Below, piece after piece: positions 42,933-51,627 of a DNA stretch of 64,000 nt. This stretch comes from CAG-791 sp963655255 (GTDB taxonomy: Bacteria > Bacillota > Clostridia > Lachnospirales > Lachnospiraceae), in contig CAVKEB010000004.1 of assembly GCA_963655255.1 (NCBI GenBank), positions 62,001 to 126,000 of the forward strand, given 5' to 3'. Both the position numbers and the translations under genes were made by a program. The notes under the pieces are model-generated. The model had not been told where the DNA came from and did no database searches. It was given only the letters and a program-made list of their open reading frames with translations. Within the stretch, counting starts at the first letter, position 1. Each line of letters opens with the position of its first letter.

Positions 42933-44294
42933 CTACTGAAGATCTCCCTTTTTCCTGTGCCAGTAAATCCAGAGCGCCGCCGTGCTCATTCCCCAGGTCA
43001 TCGGATAGACCCAGTACGTGATCGCAATGTTCTGCACGAACATGCCGACCCCCGCGATGATCACGATGCGGATCGCACACCAGCACACGAGGAAGATCAC
43101 CATCGGCACATTGGCATGTCCCGCGCCGCGCAGAATCGCCGCCATGATATGCGTATAGGCACACAGGAAGAAGAACGGCGTCACGACCCTGGCTCTTGCA
43201 GCGCCGTAGGCAATGACCTCCGGTGTCCGGTCAAAGGCCGCAACCAGCTGCGGGGCAAAGAGGAACAGGACCGCACCGACGAGCTCCGCCAGAATCAGTC
43301 CGCACAGAACCCCGAAGTGCACGCCTTTTCCCACGCGTTCCTTCTCATTGGCGCCGAGGTTCTGACTGACGAAGGTCGTCAGCGCCATCGCAAAGCTCGT
43401 CACCGGGAGGAAGGCAAAGCCCTCCACCTTGCAGTAGGCCCCGATTCCCGCCATTGCCATCTCTCCGTAGGAATTGATGTAGGATTGGATCACGACATTG
43501 GAAAGACCGATGATCGAATTCTGAAGTCCCGAGGGAATGCCGATCTTCACGATTTTGGAAACCATGACGCCGTTCAGACAGATGCTCTTAAGGCAAAGGC
43601 GGTATACCTCCTTCGTCCGCATCAGACGCCCCATGGACAAAATCGCGGAGAGAACCTGTGAGATCACGGTCGCCAGCGCCGCGCCGGCGACTCCCATGTG
43701 CAGACCGGCGATCAGAACAAGATCCAGCACAATGTTGATCCCCGAGGAGAAAATCAGGTAATAAAGAGGATGCCGGCTGTCACCCGCCGCCTGCAGAACG
43801 CCGACGAACGTGTTGTACATAATCAGCCCCACGACCCCCGCGAAATAGATGCGAAGATAGCTCACCGCATCCGGCATCACGGAATCCGGCGTTCCCATCC
43901 ACTGCAGAAACACCGGCGTCAGAAGGACCCCGGCGATCGTCATCAAGACGCTGCAGATCAGTCCGACCGCCACTGCCGTATGTACTGCAAGCCTTGTTTC
44001 CTTTTCCTGCCTTGCACCGATATAATGCGCGATCACCACGCCCGCGCCAATGGCAATTCCATTGAAGAATCCGATCAGAAGAAAGACCAGGTTCCCGACG
44101 CTGCTGACCGCTGCCAGAGCCGTGCTCCCTTCGAAATTCCCGACGATCAGAGAATCCACCGTGTTGTACAGCTGCTGAAAAAGGTTGCCGACAAACACCG
44201 GAACGGCGAATCGGATAATCCGCTGCTTCACGGGCCCGACCGTCATAAGATCGCCGTAGTCCGCCTCCCTGCTCTGAATCTGTTCCCTGCTCAC
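42933..44294 (-). CDS. MATE-family efflux transporter
   Basis: The 453-residue protein has twelve helices with the MATE pattern in both halves (FAVPVFVGNLFQQLYNTVDSLIVGNFEGSTALAAVSSVGN; VGIPSGLQNSIIGLSNVVIQ-like). The start is a GTG that overlaps the potD stop (GTGA), with GAGGAAGG upstream, so it is translationally coupled to potD. Placement after potABCD suggests an exporter in the polyamine operon; the substrate is inference. It shares family but not close sequence with the second MATE gene at 50002-51342. Confidence 0.88.
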   Translation of the reverse strand: MSREQIQSREADYGDLMTVGPVKQRIIRFAVPVFVGNLFQQLYNTVDSLIVGNFEGSTALAAVSSVGNLVFLLIGFFNGIAIGAGVVIAHYIGARQEKETRLAVHTAVAVGLICSVLMTIAGVLLTPVFLQWMGTPDSVMPDAVSYLRIYFAGVVGLIMYNTFVGVLQAAGDSRHPLYYLIFSSGINIVLDLVLIAGLHMGVAGAALATVISQVLSAILSMGRLMRTKEVYRLCLKSICLNGVMVSKIVKIGIPSGLQNSIIGLSNVVIQSYINSYGEMAMAGIGAYCKVEGFAFLPVTSFAMALTTFVSQNLGANEKERVGKGVHFGVLCGLILAELVGAVLFLFAPQLVAAFDRTPEVIAYGAARARVVTPFFFLCAYTHIMAAILRGAGHANVPMVIFLVCWCAIRIVIIAGVGMFVQNIAITYWVYPMTWGMSTAALWIYWHRKKGDLQ

Positions 44295-45892
44295 TTTGCC
44301 TTCCTCGCCATTTGGAATTTCCGGATTCCCAGCCAGACAATCACGGCAACTCCGCCGACCGTCAGAATCCATCCCCAGAGCGGAACCTGATGAATGTTAT
44401 AGCAGCGGACATTGACCCACATCCGGTTCGCCGCCGCATTCTGCTCCGGCGTAAAATACCGCATGATGCTGGCGCGCTGAATCGTCTCCGTGCTCGGATA
44501 CTGCGCGCTGAGCTGCCGATTCAGCTGGTCCGCCGGAACCGTCAGAATGTAATCCTGCGGCTCCCCGTCTTTTGCAAAGAAATAATTGACGTCATATTCC
44601 GCCGTATCCGTCTCGTCCTCATCCGCGCCGTAATTCCAGTCCAGGTACTCGAAAATTCTGGGATCCTCACCGCCCGAAATGAAGGAGGTATAACCGATGT
44701 AATACATATTCCGGATCGCATTGTCCGGACGGGAGACGAAATTGATGAAGGCCTCCGCCGCTTTCTGCTTCTCCGCATCGTTTCCGATGCCGCTCTTTAA
44801 CATCACCCATCCGTCAAAATAAATGTTGGTGCTTTCCTCCGGAACCGCGAAATCCAGCTGAAAATCATCTTCATCCGCCTGATCCATCGTGTAGACCGCA
44901 TCGCCGGACCACTGATAGTTGGCAAGGACCTTGCCGGTGATCATATCCGCCTTGCCGGAATCCGTCTCGAAGGAATACACATTGTCCTTCATCGACTGCA
45001 GCCAGTCCTGCACTCTCGCAATCATCTCCGGCGAGGTGTCATTCATCACCTCTTCGAGATTACTGCTGTAATCCGGATCATTCCGGAATTCCTCCGAGGT
45101 CAGCTTGTCGTGCTCCAGAGCACCGACCGCCGCGAAATAGCAGTCGCGCACATTGTCCTTGATCGTAACGCGCCGTTTGTAGGCGGGATTGTCCAGAACC
45201 GTCCAGGTCGAAGCCTCTTCCCGGGTCACCCCCGCCGGGTTGTAGACGATGCCGGTGATGCCCCACATGTATCCCGCTGCATACTTTGCCCACGGTTCCC
45301 CGTTGATGTCCTTCGTCTCGAAAATGTTCTGCAGATACGGGGAGACGCCCCTGATGTAATAGTTGTCCGGATCCGAGGTGTCAAAGAAGTGATCCGAGAG
45401 CGGCACGAGCCGGTCCTCGCTGATCAGCTTCATGAACATGTACTCCGAAGGGCAGACGAGATCAAACGTATCCCCCAGCGTCAGCATGTTGTAGAGATCC
45501 TCATTGGTACCGAACGTGGAATACTCCACATTGACCTTAACGCCGTAGTTCTCCTCGTACCAGTCCTCGAAGTCCTGAACCATGGAATTCCGGCCGATGA
45601 TGTCGCCGCTCGGAAGATCAATCGTTTCCGATTCGTCCCAGTCTCCGGTATCAATGTACTCTTCCCAGCTGCAGACGCGGAGCGTCACGGTTTTCTCCGG
45701 CTCCGTGCTTTCCGCCGCCCGGCCTTCCACTGCCGGTGCACCCGCAAAGGCGGCAAAAGGCGCCGCAAGAAGCGCGGACAGAACTCCCGCGGAAATTCTC
45801 CCGCACAGACCGCCTCTTCGCCGCATTCCGGTCCGCAGGCCGTTCTGCCGTGTTTTTCCTCCGAAAAAAGGAATCGTTTTTCTTCTGCTCAT
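44291..45892 (-). CDS. potD: Spermidine/putrescine-binding protein PotD
   Basis: The 533-residue extracytoplasmic binding protein has a basic N-terminus and a signal helix (ISAGVLSALLAAPFAAFAG, about 32-50). It has the PotD fold with VTLRVCSWEEYID, DLVCPSEYMFMKLI, AAGYMWGITGIVYNP and GKVLANYQWSGDAVYTM. No lipobox is visible. Instead a C-terminal membrane helix (LWGWILTVGGVAVIVWLGI) anchors it, which is unusual; PotD is usually a lipoprotein of about 350 residues. It overlaps potC and the MATE gene by 4 bp each. Confidence 0.9.
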   Translation of the reverse strand: MSRRKTIPFFGGKTRQNGLRTGMRRRGGLCGRISAGVLSALLAAPFAAFAGAPAVEGRAAESTEPEKTVTLRVCSWEEYIDTGDWDESETIDLPSGDIIGRNSMVQDFEDWYEENYGVKVNVEYSTFGTNEDLYNMLTLGDTFDLVCPSEYMFMKLISEDRLVPLSDHFFDTSDPDNYYIRGVSPYLQNIFETKDINGEPWAKYAAGYMWGITGIVYNPAGVTREEASTWTVLDNPAYKRRVTIKDNVRDCYFAAVGALEHDKLTSEEFRNDPDYSSNLEEVMNDTSPEMIARVQDWLQSMKDNVYSFETDSGKADMITGKVLANYQWSGDAVYTMDQADEDDFQLDFAVPEESTNIYFDGWVMLKSGIGNDAEKQKAAEAFINFVSRPDNAIRNMYYIGYTSFISGGEDPRIFEYLDWNYGADEDETDTAEYDVNYFFAKDGEPQDYILTVPADQLNRQLSAQYPSTETIQRASIMRYFTPEQNAAANRMWVNVRCYNIHQVPLWGWILTVGGVAVIVWLGIRKFQMARKAK

Positions 45893-46707
45893 TCCTTTTC
45901 TCCCTTCTCCTGTCCGGATCCCTTCTTTGCTCCTTTGGCCTGGTACAGATTCATTCCCATCACAATGGCAATCACCGCCAGGAAAATCACCGTGGAGAGC
46001 GCCCACAGCGCCGTCTTGATCGTCGTCTGCGAGCCCTTCGTCGCGTTGACGACATAGGTGCTGATTGTGTCAAAGGTCGCCGGTTTGGTGTAGGTTGCAA
46101 TGAAGTAGTCATCCAGGGAAAGCGTGACCGCCAGCGCAAATCCCGACACAATGCCCGGCACAATCTGAGGAATCACCACCTGCGTCAGCGCCTTGAACGG
46201 CGTCGCTCCCAGATCCAGCGCCGCCTCATACAGGCTCGAATCCATCTGCCGGATCTTCGGCAGAACCGCGAGATAGACGAACGGAGCGCACAGGGTGATG
46301 TGTCCCACGATCAGCGGGATAAAGGTATCCTTGCTGATCCGCATGACGACGACCAGGAGAATGCACAGGGAGAAGCCGGTCACGACATCCGCATTGACCA
46401 CCGGAACCTGATTCATCGTGGAGATCGCGCGGCTCACCCGCTCCCTGGAATAAAACGCGCCGATTGCGCCGAGGGTTCCCAGAACCGTTGCAATTGCCGC
46501 CGCACCGACCGCGAGGAGCAGGGTTCCGGCAATCATATTGCGGAGCTCCTCCGTCGTGAAAAGCGTCACATAGTTATGAAGAGAGAATCCGCGGATTGCG
46601 CCGATGTTCGTGGAATCCGTGAAGCTGTATACCGCCAGAACCAGAATCGGCAGATAGATGAACAGCAGCATCAGGCCCAGATATCCCCATTTCCATATCT
46701 TTTTCAT
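45889..46707 (-). CDS. potC: Spermidine/putrescine ABC permease PotC
   Basis: The 272-residue permease has six membrane helices and the binding-protein-dependent transport motif (EAALDLGATPFKALTQVVIPQIVPGI). This is the EAA loop that contacts PotA. It overlaps potB by 1 bp and potD by 4 bp. Length and order match the potABCD family. Confidence 0.94.
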   Translation of the reverse strand: MKKIWKWGYLGLMLLFIYLPILVLAVYSFTDSTNIGAIRGFSLHNYVTLFTTEELRNMIAGTLLLAVGAAAIATVLGTLGAIGAFYSRERVSRAISTMNQVPVVNADVVTGFSLCILLVVVMRISKDTFIPLIVGHITLCAPFVYLAVLPKIRQMDSSLYEAALDLGATPFKALTQVVIPQIVPGIVSGFALAVTLSLDDYFIATYTKPATFDTISTYVVNATKGSQTTIKTALWALSTVIFLAVIAIVMGMNLYQAKGAKKGSGQEKGEKE

Positions 46708-47498
46708 CAGAGCAGTGCACCTCCCCGGCTCGTTTTCTCCTCACCGCTGTCCGTCAGCAATGTGAACAGGCAGATGATTCCCAGCAGAATCAGCGCGATC
46801 ATGGATCCGCCGTTCCAGTTATATGCGGCGAAATAGCTGCCGATCAGGCTGCCCATGATGTACGTGCTGTTGTAGAGCATGTCCAGCACCACGTAGTTGG
46901 TCATGGCCGGAAGAAATACCATGGAAATTCCGCTCATGATGCCCGGAACCGACAGCGGGAGCGTCACGTGCAGGAACGTCTGCACCTCATTCGCGCCAAG
47001 ATCCATCGCCGCCTCGCGAAGAGCGCCGTCCAGTTTGGAAACCGTCGTGTAAATCGGCAGGATCATGAACGGCAGGAAGTCATAGGTCATGCCGACCACC
47101 GCGTTGAGAAACGGATACATCGCAAGATTCCCCTCCAGCACGTTCAGGATTTCCTTCAGGGCCGTGATGCGCAGGGAAAAATTGATCCACATCGGCAGAA
47201 CGAAGAGCATCACCACCGCCGACTTCGCCTTCAGCCTGCTGAACGCCAGAATGCAGGCGATCGGATAGGCGAGCAGGAGGCACACCAGCGTCGTCACAAC
47301 CGCCACGGCGAAGCTGTAGAACAGCGTTCCCAGTGCATTGGGATCCGTGAAAAATCCGGTAAAATTCGCCAGCGTGAACTGCCCGGAGCCGTTGGTGAAC
47401 GCATAATAAAACAAAACCAGAAGCGGTGCCACCACGAACAGCACCAGATACGCTGCATAGGGAATGCAGAGTGATTTTCTCGTAAATTTGAAATGCAT
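46707..47498 (-). CDS. potB: Spermidine/putrescine ABC permease PotB
   Basis: The 263-residue permease has six membrane helices and the EAA motif REAAMDLGANEVQTFLHVTLPLSVPGI. It lies 11 bp after potA, with GGAG before the ATG, and overlaps potC by 1 bp. Length is normal. Confidence 0.94.
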   Translation of the reverse strand: MHFKFTRKSLCIPYAAYLVLFVVAPLLVLFYYAFTNGSGQFTLANFTGFFTDPNALGTLFYSFAVAVVTTLVCLLLAYPIACILAFSRLKAKSAVVMLFVLPMWINFSLRITALKEILNVLEGNLAMYPFLNAVVGMTYDFLPFMILPIYTTVSKLDGALREAAMDLGANEVQTFLHVTLPLSVPGIMSGISMVFLPAMTNYVVLDMLYNSTYIMGSLIGSYFAAYNWNGGSMIALILLGIICLFTLLTDSGEEKTSRGGALL

Positions 47499-47509
47499 TT
47501 CGCGGCTCC

Positions 47510-48946
47510 TTACTTCTTCAGGCTGAAGGTCATCTTCTCCACCGGCATGATCAGACCGACGCGGTCCTCCATGTTCCAGAGATCTTCATCGTACACAACA
47601 AAATCCTGTTCCAGCTCCGTATGAATGACATACAGATAGTGATCGCCCTGATAAATCAGGTTGCTGATGTTGCCCTGTACCAGGCCTTCCTCCTGATTGT
47701 CGGTCATTTCGATATCGCCCGGCTGAATGGATGCCAGCACGCGGGTGCGGTTCAGGTCGATGGCCTCTCCGTTTCCATCCACCAGCGTTCCGTCCTCCAG
47801 ACGCTTCCCGCCCTTGATGAGCTTCGTAAGACTCGCATGCAGAAGCTTCCCGTTGTATTCCAGCCGGTAGTCCCGGTTGATGTCCACGGGGAAGGTATTC
47901 GTGTGGTCCTCCGCGATCATGATATGAATGTTCTCCGGATCCAGCCGCATTCCCACGCGGTCGCCCACCTTCGCCGCATTCACCGACTGCACCATCATCT
48001 CATTCCGGCCGGACTGGACCGCGATTTCATAGTGGATTCCCTTGAAAATCACGGAAGTCACGACACCCTGAATGATGCCGTTCTCCGGCTTCGTCAGCTC
48101 GACATCCTCCGGGCGGACCACCGCCGTGATGTGCGTTCCCTCCGCCACGTCATCCACGCAGGCAAACTCGCCGCCGCAGAAGCGCGCCTTCAGTTTTCCT
48201 GTCATAATGCCGCTGAAGATGTTGCTCTCTCCGATGAAGTCCGCAACAAACGCGTTCTTCGGCTCGTTGTAGATATCCTCCGGCGTCCCGATCTGCTGGA
48301 TATGGCCCTCGCTCATGACGACGATCTTGTCCGACATCGTCAGCGCTTCCTCCTGATCGTGCGTGACATAGATGAAGGTGATGCCCAGCTTGTCGTGCAT
48401 GTCCTTCAGCTCGATCTGCATCTCCTTGCGCATCTTCAGATCCAGCGCTCCGAGCGGCTCGTCCAGAAGAAGGATCTCCGGCTCATTGACCAGTGCCCTT
48501 GCGATGGCGATTCTCTGCTGCTGACCGCCGGAAAGCGTCGCGACATTCCGTTCCTCAAAGCCTTCCAGATCCACCAGGGACAATACCTTCTTCACCTTGT
48601 GCTCGATGACGTCCTTCGGCGTTTTCTTCTGCTTCAGACCGAAGGCAATGTTCTCATAGATATTCATATGAGGGAACAGCGCATACCGCTGGAAAACCGT
48701 ATTGATCGGCCGCTCATACGGCGGGAGGTTTGTGATGGATTTGCCGTTTAGCAGGATCTCTCCCGAGGTCGGCAGCTCAAAGCCCGCGATCATCCGCAGC
48801 GTCGTTGTCTTACCGCAGCCGGAGGGCCCGAGAAAAGTGACGAATTCACCGCGGCGGACCTCCAGATTGAAGTCCTCCACGGCCGTGAATCCGTCACTGA
48901 ACGATTTGGTAACATGCTTCAGTTCGATGATGTTGCTGTTCTCCAT
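47510..48946 (-). CDS. potA: Spermidine/putrescine ABC ATPase PotA with extended C-terminus
   Basis: The 478-residue ATPase has Walker A GPSGCGKTT (about 40-48), signature LSGGQQQRIAIARAL, Walker B ILLLDEPLGALD and the switch His in YVTHDQEEAL. Two TOBE-like segments follow (VVTSVIFKGIHYEIAVQ; NISNLIYQGDHYLYVIH). Usual PotA has about 370 residues; the extra 100 include the second TOBE-like unit and a linker. The inner ATG (MENSNIIELKHV) has GAGGGG upstream. It follows the XRE-cupin gene after a hairpin-rich leader. Confidence 0.93.
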   Translation of the reverse strand: MENSNIIELKHVTKSFSDGFTAVEDFNLEVRRGEFVTFLGPSGCGKTTTLRMIAGFELPTSGEILLNGKSITNLPPYERPINTVFQRYALFPHMNIYENIAFGLKQKKTPKDVIEHKVKKVLSLVDLEGFEERNVATLSGGQQQRIAIARALVNEPEILLLDEPLGALDLKMRKEMQIELKDMHDKLGITFIYVTHDQEEALTMSDKIVVMSEGHIQQIGTPEDIYNEPKNAFVADFIGESNIFSGIMTGKLKARFCGGEFACVDDVAEGTHITAVVRPEDVELTKPENGIIQGVVTSVIFKGIHYEIAVQSGRNEMMVQSVNAAKVGDRVGMRLDPENIHIMIAEDHTNTFPVDINRDYRLEYNGKLLHASLTKLIKGGKRLEDGTLVDGNGEAIDLNRTRVLASIQPGDIEMTDNQEEGLVQGNISNLIYQGDHYLYVIHTELEQDFVVYDEDLWNMEDRVGLIMPVEKMTFSLKK

Positions 48947-48973
48947 AATGATCCCCTCATAAACGATATTCAC

Positions 48974-49117
48974 GGGACATTTGTCCCAGTTCCTCCTTCA
49001 ATTTTCAATGAGGACAAAACTCGAATTTGCTTCGCAAATCCTCGTTTGGGACATTCGTCCCATGTCCGTCGCCCCTGTGCCTCACAGGTAAGCAAGCTCC
49101 CCGTGAGGCGCAGGGGC
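48974..49117 (-). promoter_or_regulatory. Hairpin-rich leader between the XRE-cupin gene and potA
   Basis: Two perfect or near-perfect GGGAC palindromes (48974-48987 and 49048-49061) flank a small ATTTGC-TTC-GCAAAT hairpin (near 49025-49039). Positions 49071-49117 form a hairpin with 15-bp arms (GCCCCTG/CAGGGGC ends, one mismatch) and a 17-nt loop. These modules do not share the cores of the other hairpin family. It may be an attenuator or a stabilising leader of potABCD. Confidence 0.6.
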
Positions 49118-49140
49118 TCCGTTCATTGTCCTCATTGCGA

Positions 49141-49698
49141 TCAAAACTCCGGCGGTGTGCTGATCCAGAGAAACTTCGCGGGCCGGCTCCCCGGATTCGA
49201 AATCCGGTGCCGTTTGGTGGTCCGGTAATAGAAGCTCTCGCCCGCCTTCACCCGGTACACCTTGTCGCCGAGATATACATTCAGCCTGCCGCTCATGACA
49301 TAGCCGAATTCCTCACCGGAGTGCGGCTTGTCCTCATCCAGACTCTGATGCGGCTGGATCTCCACGAGAAGCGGTTCCATCTGAAACTTCTGGGCGGAAG
49401 GAATCAGCCATGTCGTCTGGTTTCCCTGATCGTCCACCTTCCGGAAACAGTCCGCCTCGGTAAAGACAACCTGCTCCTCTGCGCCTTCCTTGAAGAATTC
49501 CGCCGGTGAAGAACCCAGGCATTCGATCAGATCCAGAAGCGTCACCACCGAGGGCGAAACCTGTCCCCGCTCCAGCTGGGAAATAAATCCCTTGGTCAGC
49601 TCCGTCCGGTCTGCCAGCTCCTGCTGCGTCAGTCCGTTTCGATTCCGCAGATCCTTGATCTTGCGCCCGATCTGCTCATTTATCTGTTCCTGTTCCAT
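49141..49698 (-). CDS. XRE-cupin transcriptional regulator of the polyamine operon
   Basis: The 185-residue protein has an N-terminal HTH (IGRKIKDLRNRNGLTQQELADRTELTKGFISQLERGQVSPS, about 9-49). A C-terminal cupin (PHSGEEFGYVMSGRLNVYLGDKVYRVKAGESFYY) follows, the layout of PuuR-like regulators. It precedes potABCD on the same strand, as often in Clostridia. Element G lies directly before the ATG. Two 16-bp operator-like repeats overlap its promoter, so it probably controls its own operon. Confidence 0.9.
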   Translation of the reverse strand: MEQEQINEQIGRKIKDLRNRNGLTQQELADRTELTKGFISQLERGQVSPSVVTLLDLIECLGSSPAEFFKEGAEEQVVFTEADCFRKVDDQGNQTTWLIPSAQKFQMEPLLVEIQPHQSLDEDKPHSGEEFGYVMSGRLNVYLGDKVYRVKAGESFYYRTTKRHRISNPGSRPAKFLWISTPPEF

Positions 49699-49785
49699 CC
49701 TTATACCCCGCTGAGGCAAAATCCGCGAAGGTGGTTTTGCCGAATGCGGCAGCCGGTGCGTCAGCACCGATGCTGCTCATCCCGC
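49699..49785 (-). repeat. Modular hairpin element, copy G (5' leader of the XRE-cupin gene)
   Basis: This is the simple form: Shine-Dalgarno end TACCCCGCTGAGG on the plus strand (one change that weakens the CCTC/GAGG pairing). Core hairpin 49715-49741 has arms GGCAAAA/TTTTGCC. Then comes GCAGC...GCTGC around CGGTGC-GTCA-GCACCG. The distal palindrome seen in D, E and H is absent. It is transcribed from the promoter near 49940. Confidence 0.85.
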
Positions 49786-49907
49786 CGCGTTCTGTCTGCG
49801 GCCTCCCGGAGAATCCCCGCAGCGCCTGCTCTCCGCATCGGGAACTGCCGTTCCAGCTCTTTCCGGTCCGTTTTGCTCCCGCACACGGACAGTAAACCGG
49901 AAATATC

Positions 49908-49963
49908 CTATTACTAAACTTTCAGCCCACGGACGATTATACTATCACTAAACTTTCTGTCAA
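49908..49963 (-). promoter_or_regulatory. Consensus promoter with two operator-like direct repeats
   Basis: On the minus strand TTGACA (49958-49963) and TATAAT (49936-49941) are 16 bp apart. The spacer itself is GAAAGTTTAGTGATAG (49942-49957). A second copy, GAAAGTTTAGTAATAG (15 of 16 identical), lies 34 bp downstream at 49908-49923, over the start of transcription. One copy between -35 and -10 and one after -10 is the arrangement of a repressor operator, most simply for the XRE-cupin product. The remainder of the 303-bp gap (49786-50001) shows no gene. Confidence 0.8.
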
Positions 49964-50001
49964 TTATCAGCGCGATTTTTTACATAAAAAGCACGGGCCT
50001 G

Positions 50002-51342
50002 TTACCGGCTCTTCTTTTTGTCCTGTCCTGCCAGCACCGCAAACGCAATAACGCAGATGACAACCGACGTCAGAGATCCCATCGCCGTGGCAAGACCCAT
50101 GGGAAGAAGCGTATCCGGGAACATCACCGAGGTCAGATACACCCCGGGGATGCGGACCAGTACAATGGCAATGATGTTATGCAGAAAGGAAAGTCCGGAT
50201 TTCCCGCATGCGCAGAAATATCCGCTGAAGCTGAAATGAATTCCGGCAAAAATGCAGTCAAGAATGTACCCGCGCAGGTACTGGCTTCCCGCCAGAATAA
50301 CGCCCTGATCTTCCGTAAACAGCCCCACAACCGCCGGTGCGATGAACTGCATCAGAACGGATACGATCACACCGAATCCTGCAGCGATCAGAACGGCATA
50401 GCGGAGCGTGAGCTTCGCACGGTCCTTCCTGCCCGCCCCGATGTTCTGCGCGCCGAGCGCAGACACCGTGGACAGCATGGAGGACGGCACGAGGAACAGG
50501 AAACTGATGACCTTTTCCACGATTCCGACTGCCGCCGCGTCCGTCAGCCCACGGCGGTTCGCAATGATCGTGATGACAATGAACGCCACCTGAATCAGGC
50601 CGTCCTGCACCGCAATCGGAATCCCGATCTTCAGGATTTTCTGCAGGATCTCCCGCGCGGGCTTCAGCTCCTGCCGGGTGACGACAATTCCGATTTTTCC
50701 GCTTCTCATGGCGGTCAGCGCGGTCACCACGCTGATCAGCTGGGCAAGCGTCGTTCCGAGTGCCGCCCCGGCAGGTCCGAGGCGCCAGGCGCCCATGAAC
50801 AGATAATCCAGCGCAATGTTCGCCGCGCAGGCCACGGCAATGAAATACATCGGATGCCGGGAATCCCCCAGGCCTCGGAAGATGGAGCTGATGATGTTGT
50901 ACGCCGTGATGCAGGGAATGCCGACAAAGCAGATCGTGAGATACCGGATCGTCCCCTCCACGGCCTCATCCGGCGTGGACATAATGCCGACAATCGGCCG
51001 GACCAGCGCAATCAGAAGCAGCGTCATCACCACGGACACCACCATGAACAGCGTCACGGAATTGCCGACGCCGAGTGCTGCCTCCCTGCGGTCCCTCTTC
51101 CCGACTGCCTGGGCAATGCTGACCGTTGTTCCCATCGCAAGACCCACGATGATGACCGTCAGCATGTGCATCACCTGCGATCCGACCGACACCGCCGTTG
51201 TCCCGGCAACCCCCTCAAACTGTCCGATGATGAACAGATCCGCCATCCCGTAGAGCGTCTGCAGGAAGTACGACAGTAAATACGGAAGAGAGAAACGTAC
51301 AATATTGTGAAAAACGCTTCCGGTTGTAAGATTCTGTTCCAT
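50002..51342 (-). CDS. MATE-family efflux transporter (second)
   Basis: The 446-residue protein has twelve helices with the MATE pattern (FSLPYLLSYFLQTLYGMADLFIIGQFEGVAGTTAVSVGSQ; GIPIAVQDGLIQVAFIVITI). It begins MEQNLTTGSVFHN. It lies after a short repeat and is not in the pot operon. Substrate unknown. Confidence 0.9.
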   Translation of the reverse strand: MEQNLTTGSVFHNIVRFSLPYLLSYFLQTLYGMADLFIIGQFEGVAGTTAVSVGSQVMHMLTVIIVGLAMGTTVSIAQAVGKRDRREAALGVGNSVTLFMVVSVVMTLLLIALVRPIVGIMSTPDEAVEGTIRYLTICFVGIPCITAYNIISSIFRGLGDSRHPMYFIAVACAANIALDYLFMGAWRLGPAGAALGTTLAQLISVVTALTAMRSGKIGIVVTRQELKPAREILQKILKIGIPIAVQDGLIQVAFIVITIIANRRGLTDAAAVGIVEKVISFLFLVPSSMLSTVSALGAQNIGAGRKDRAKLTLRYAVLIAAGFGVIVSVLMQFIAPAVVGLFTEDQGVILAGSQYLRGYILDCIFAGIHFSFSGYFCACGKSGLSFLHNIIAIVLVRIPGVYLTSVMFPDTLLPMGLATAMGSLTSVVICVIAFAVLAGQDKKKSR

Positions 51343-51420
51343 GATTCGCGGGGATCCTTTCTAGATTTTATGATTCTGTTTCATTTGTAGCGATTCGGCA
51401 CTTTTCGGATTTCCTTACAG

Positions 51421-51496
51421 AGCATGCTGATTTCAATCATAGATATGCCCGCAAGCGGTCCATTCACCCTTGAAATCAACATGTGCAGAATCGTTA
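51421..51496 (-). repeat. Dispersed hairpin repeat, copy 2
   Basis: This is the second copy of the element at 34460-34540. Here the arms CATG-C-TGATTTCAA (51423-51436) and TTGAAATCA-A-CATG (51470-51483) make a 14-bp inverted repeat with one mismatch, with a 33-nt loop containing ATGCCCGC. It lies about 80 bp upstream of the MATE start. Confidence 0.65.
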
Positions 51497-51569
51497 TTTC
51501 GTATTATGATCGGACCGCCCTCAATTTACAAAAAGAAAATTCATGTGGGCAGAGTATGTTCTTCTGCAC

Positions 51570-51604
51570 AGATATGCTATATTAAATAGTTAGCAAAAGC
51601 TAAC
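51570..51604 (+). promoter_or_regulatory. Promoter region and inverted repeat upstream of the methyltransferase trio
   Basis: An AT-rich -10-like segment (TATGCTATATTAAA) is followed by the inverted repeat GTTAGC-AAAA-GCTAAC (51589-51604) at the expected start of transcription. This suggests an operator or short leader hairpin. No -35 match is convincing. Confidence 0.45.
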
Positions 51605-51627
51605 ATTTGAGAGAGGGGATATCGGAA

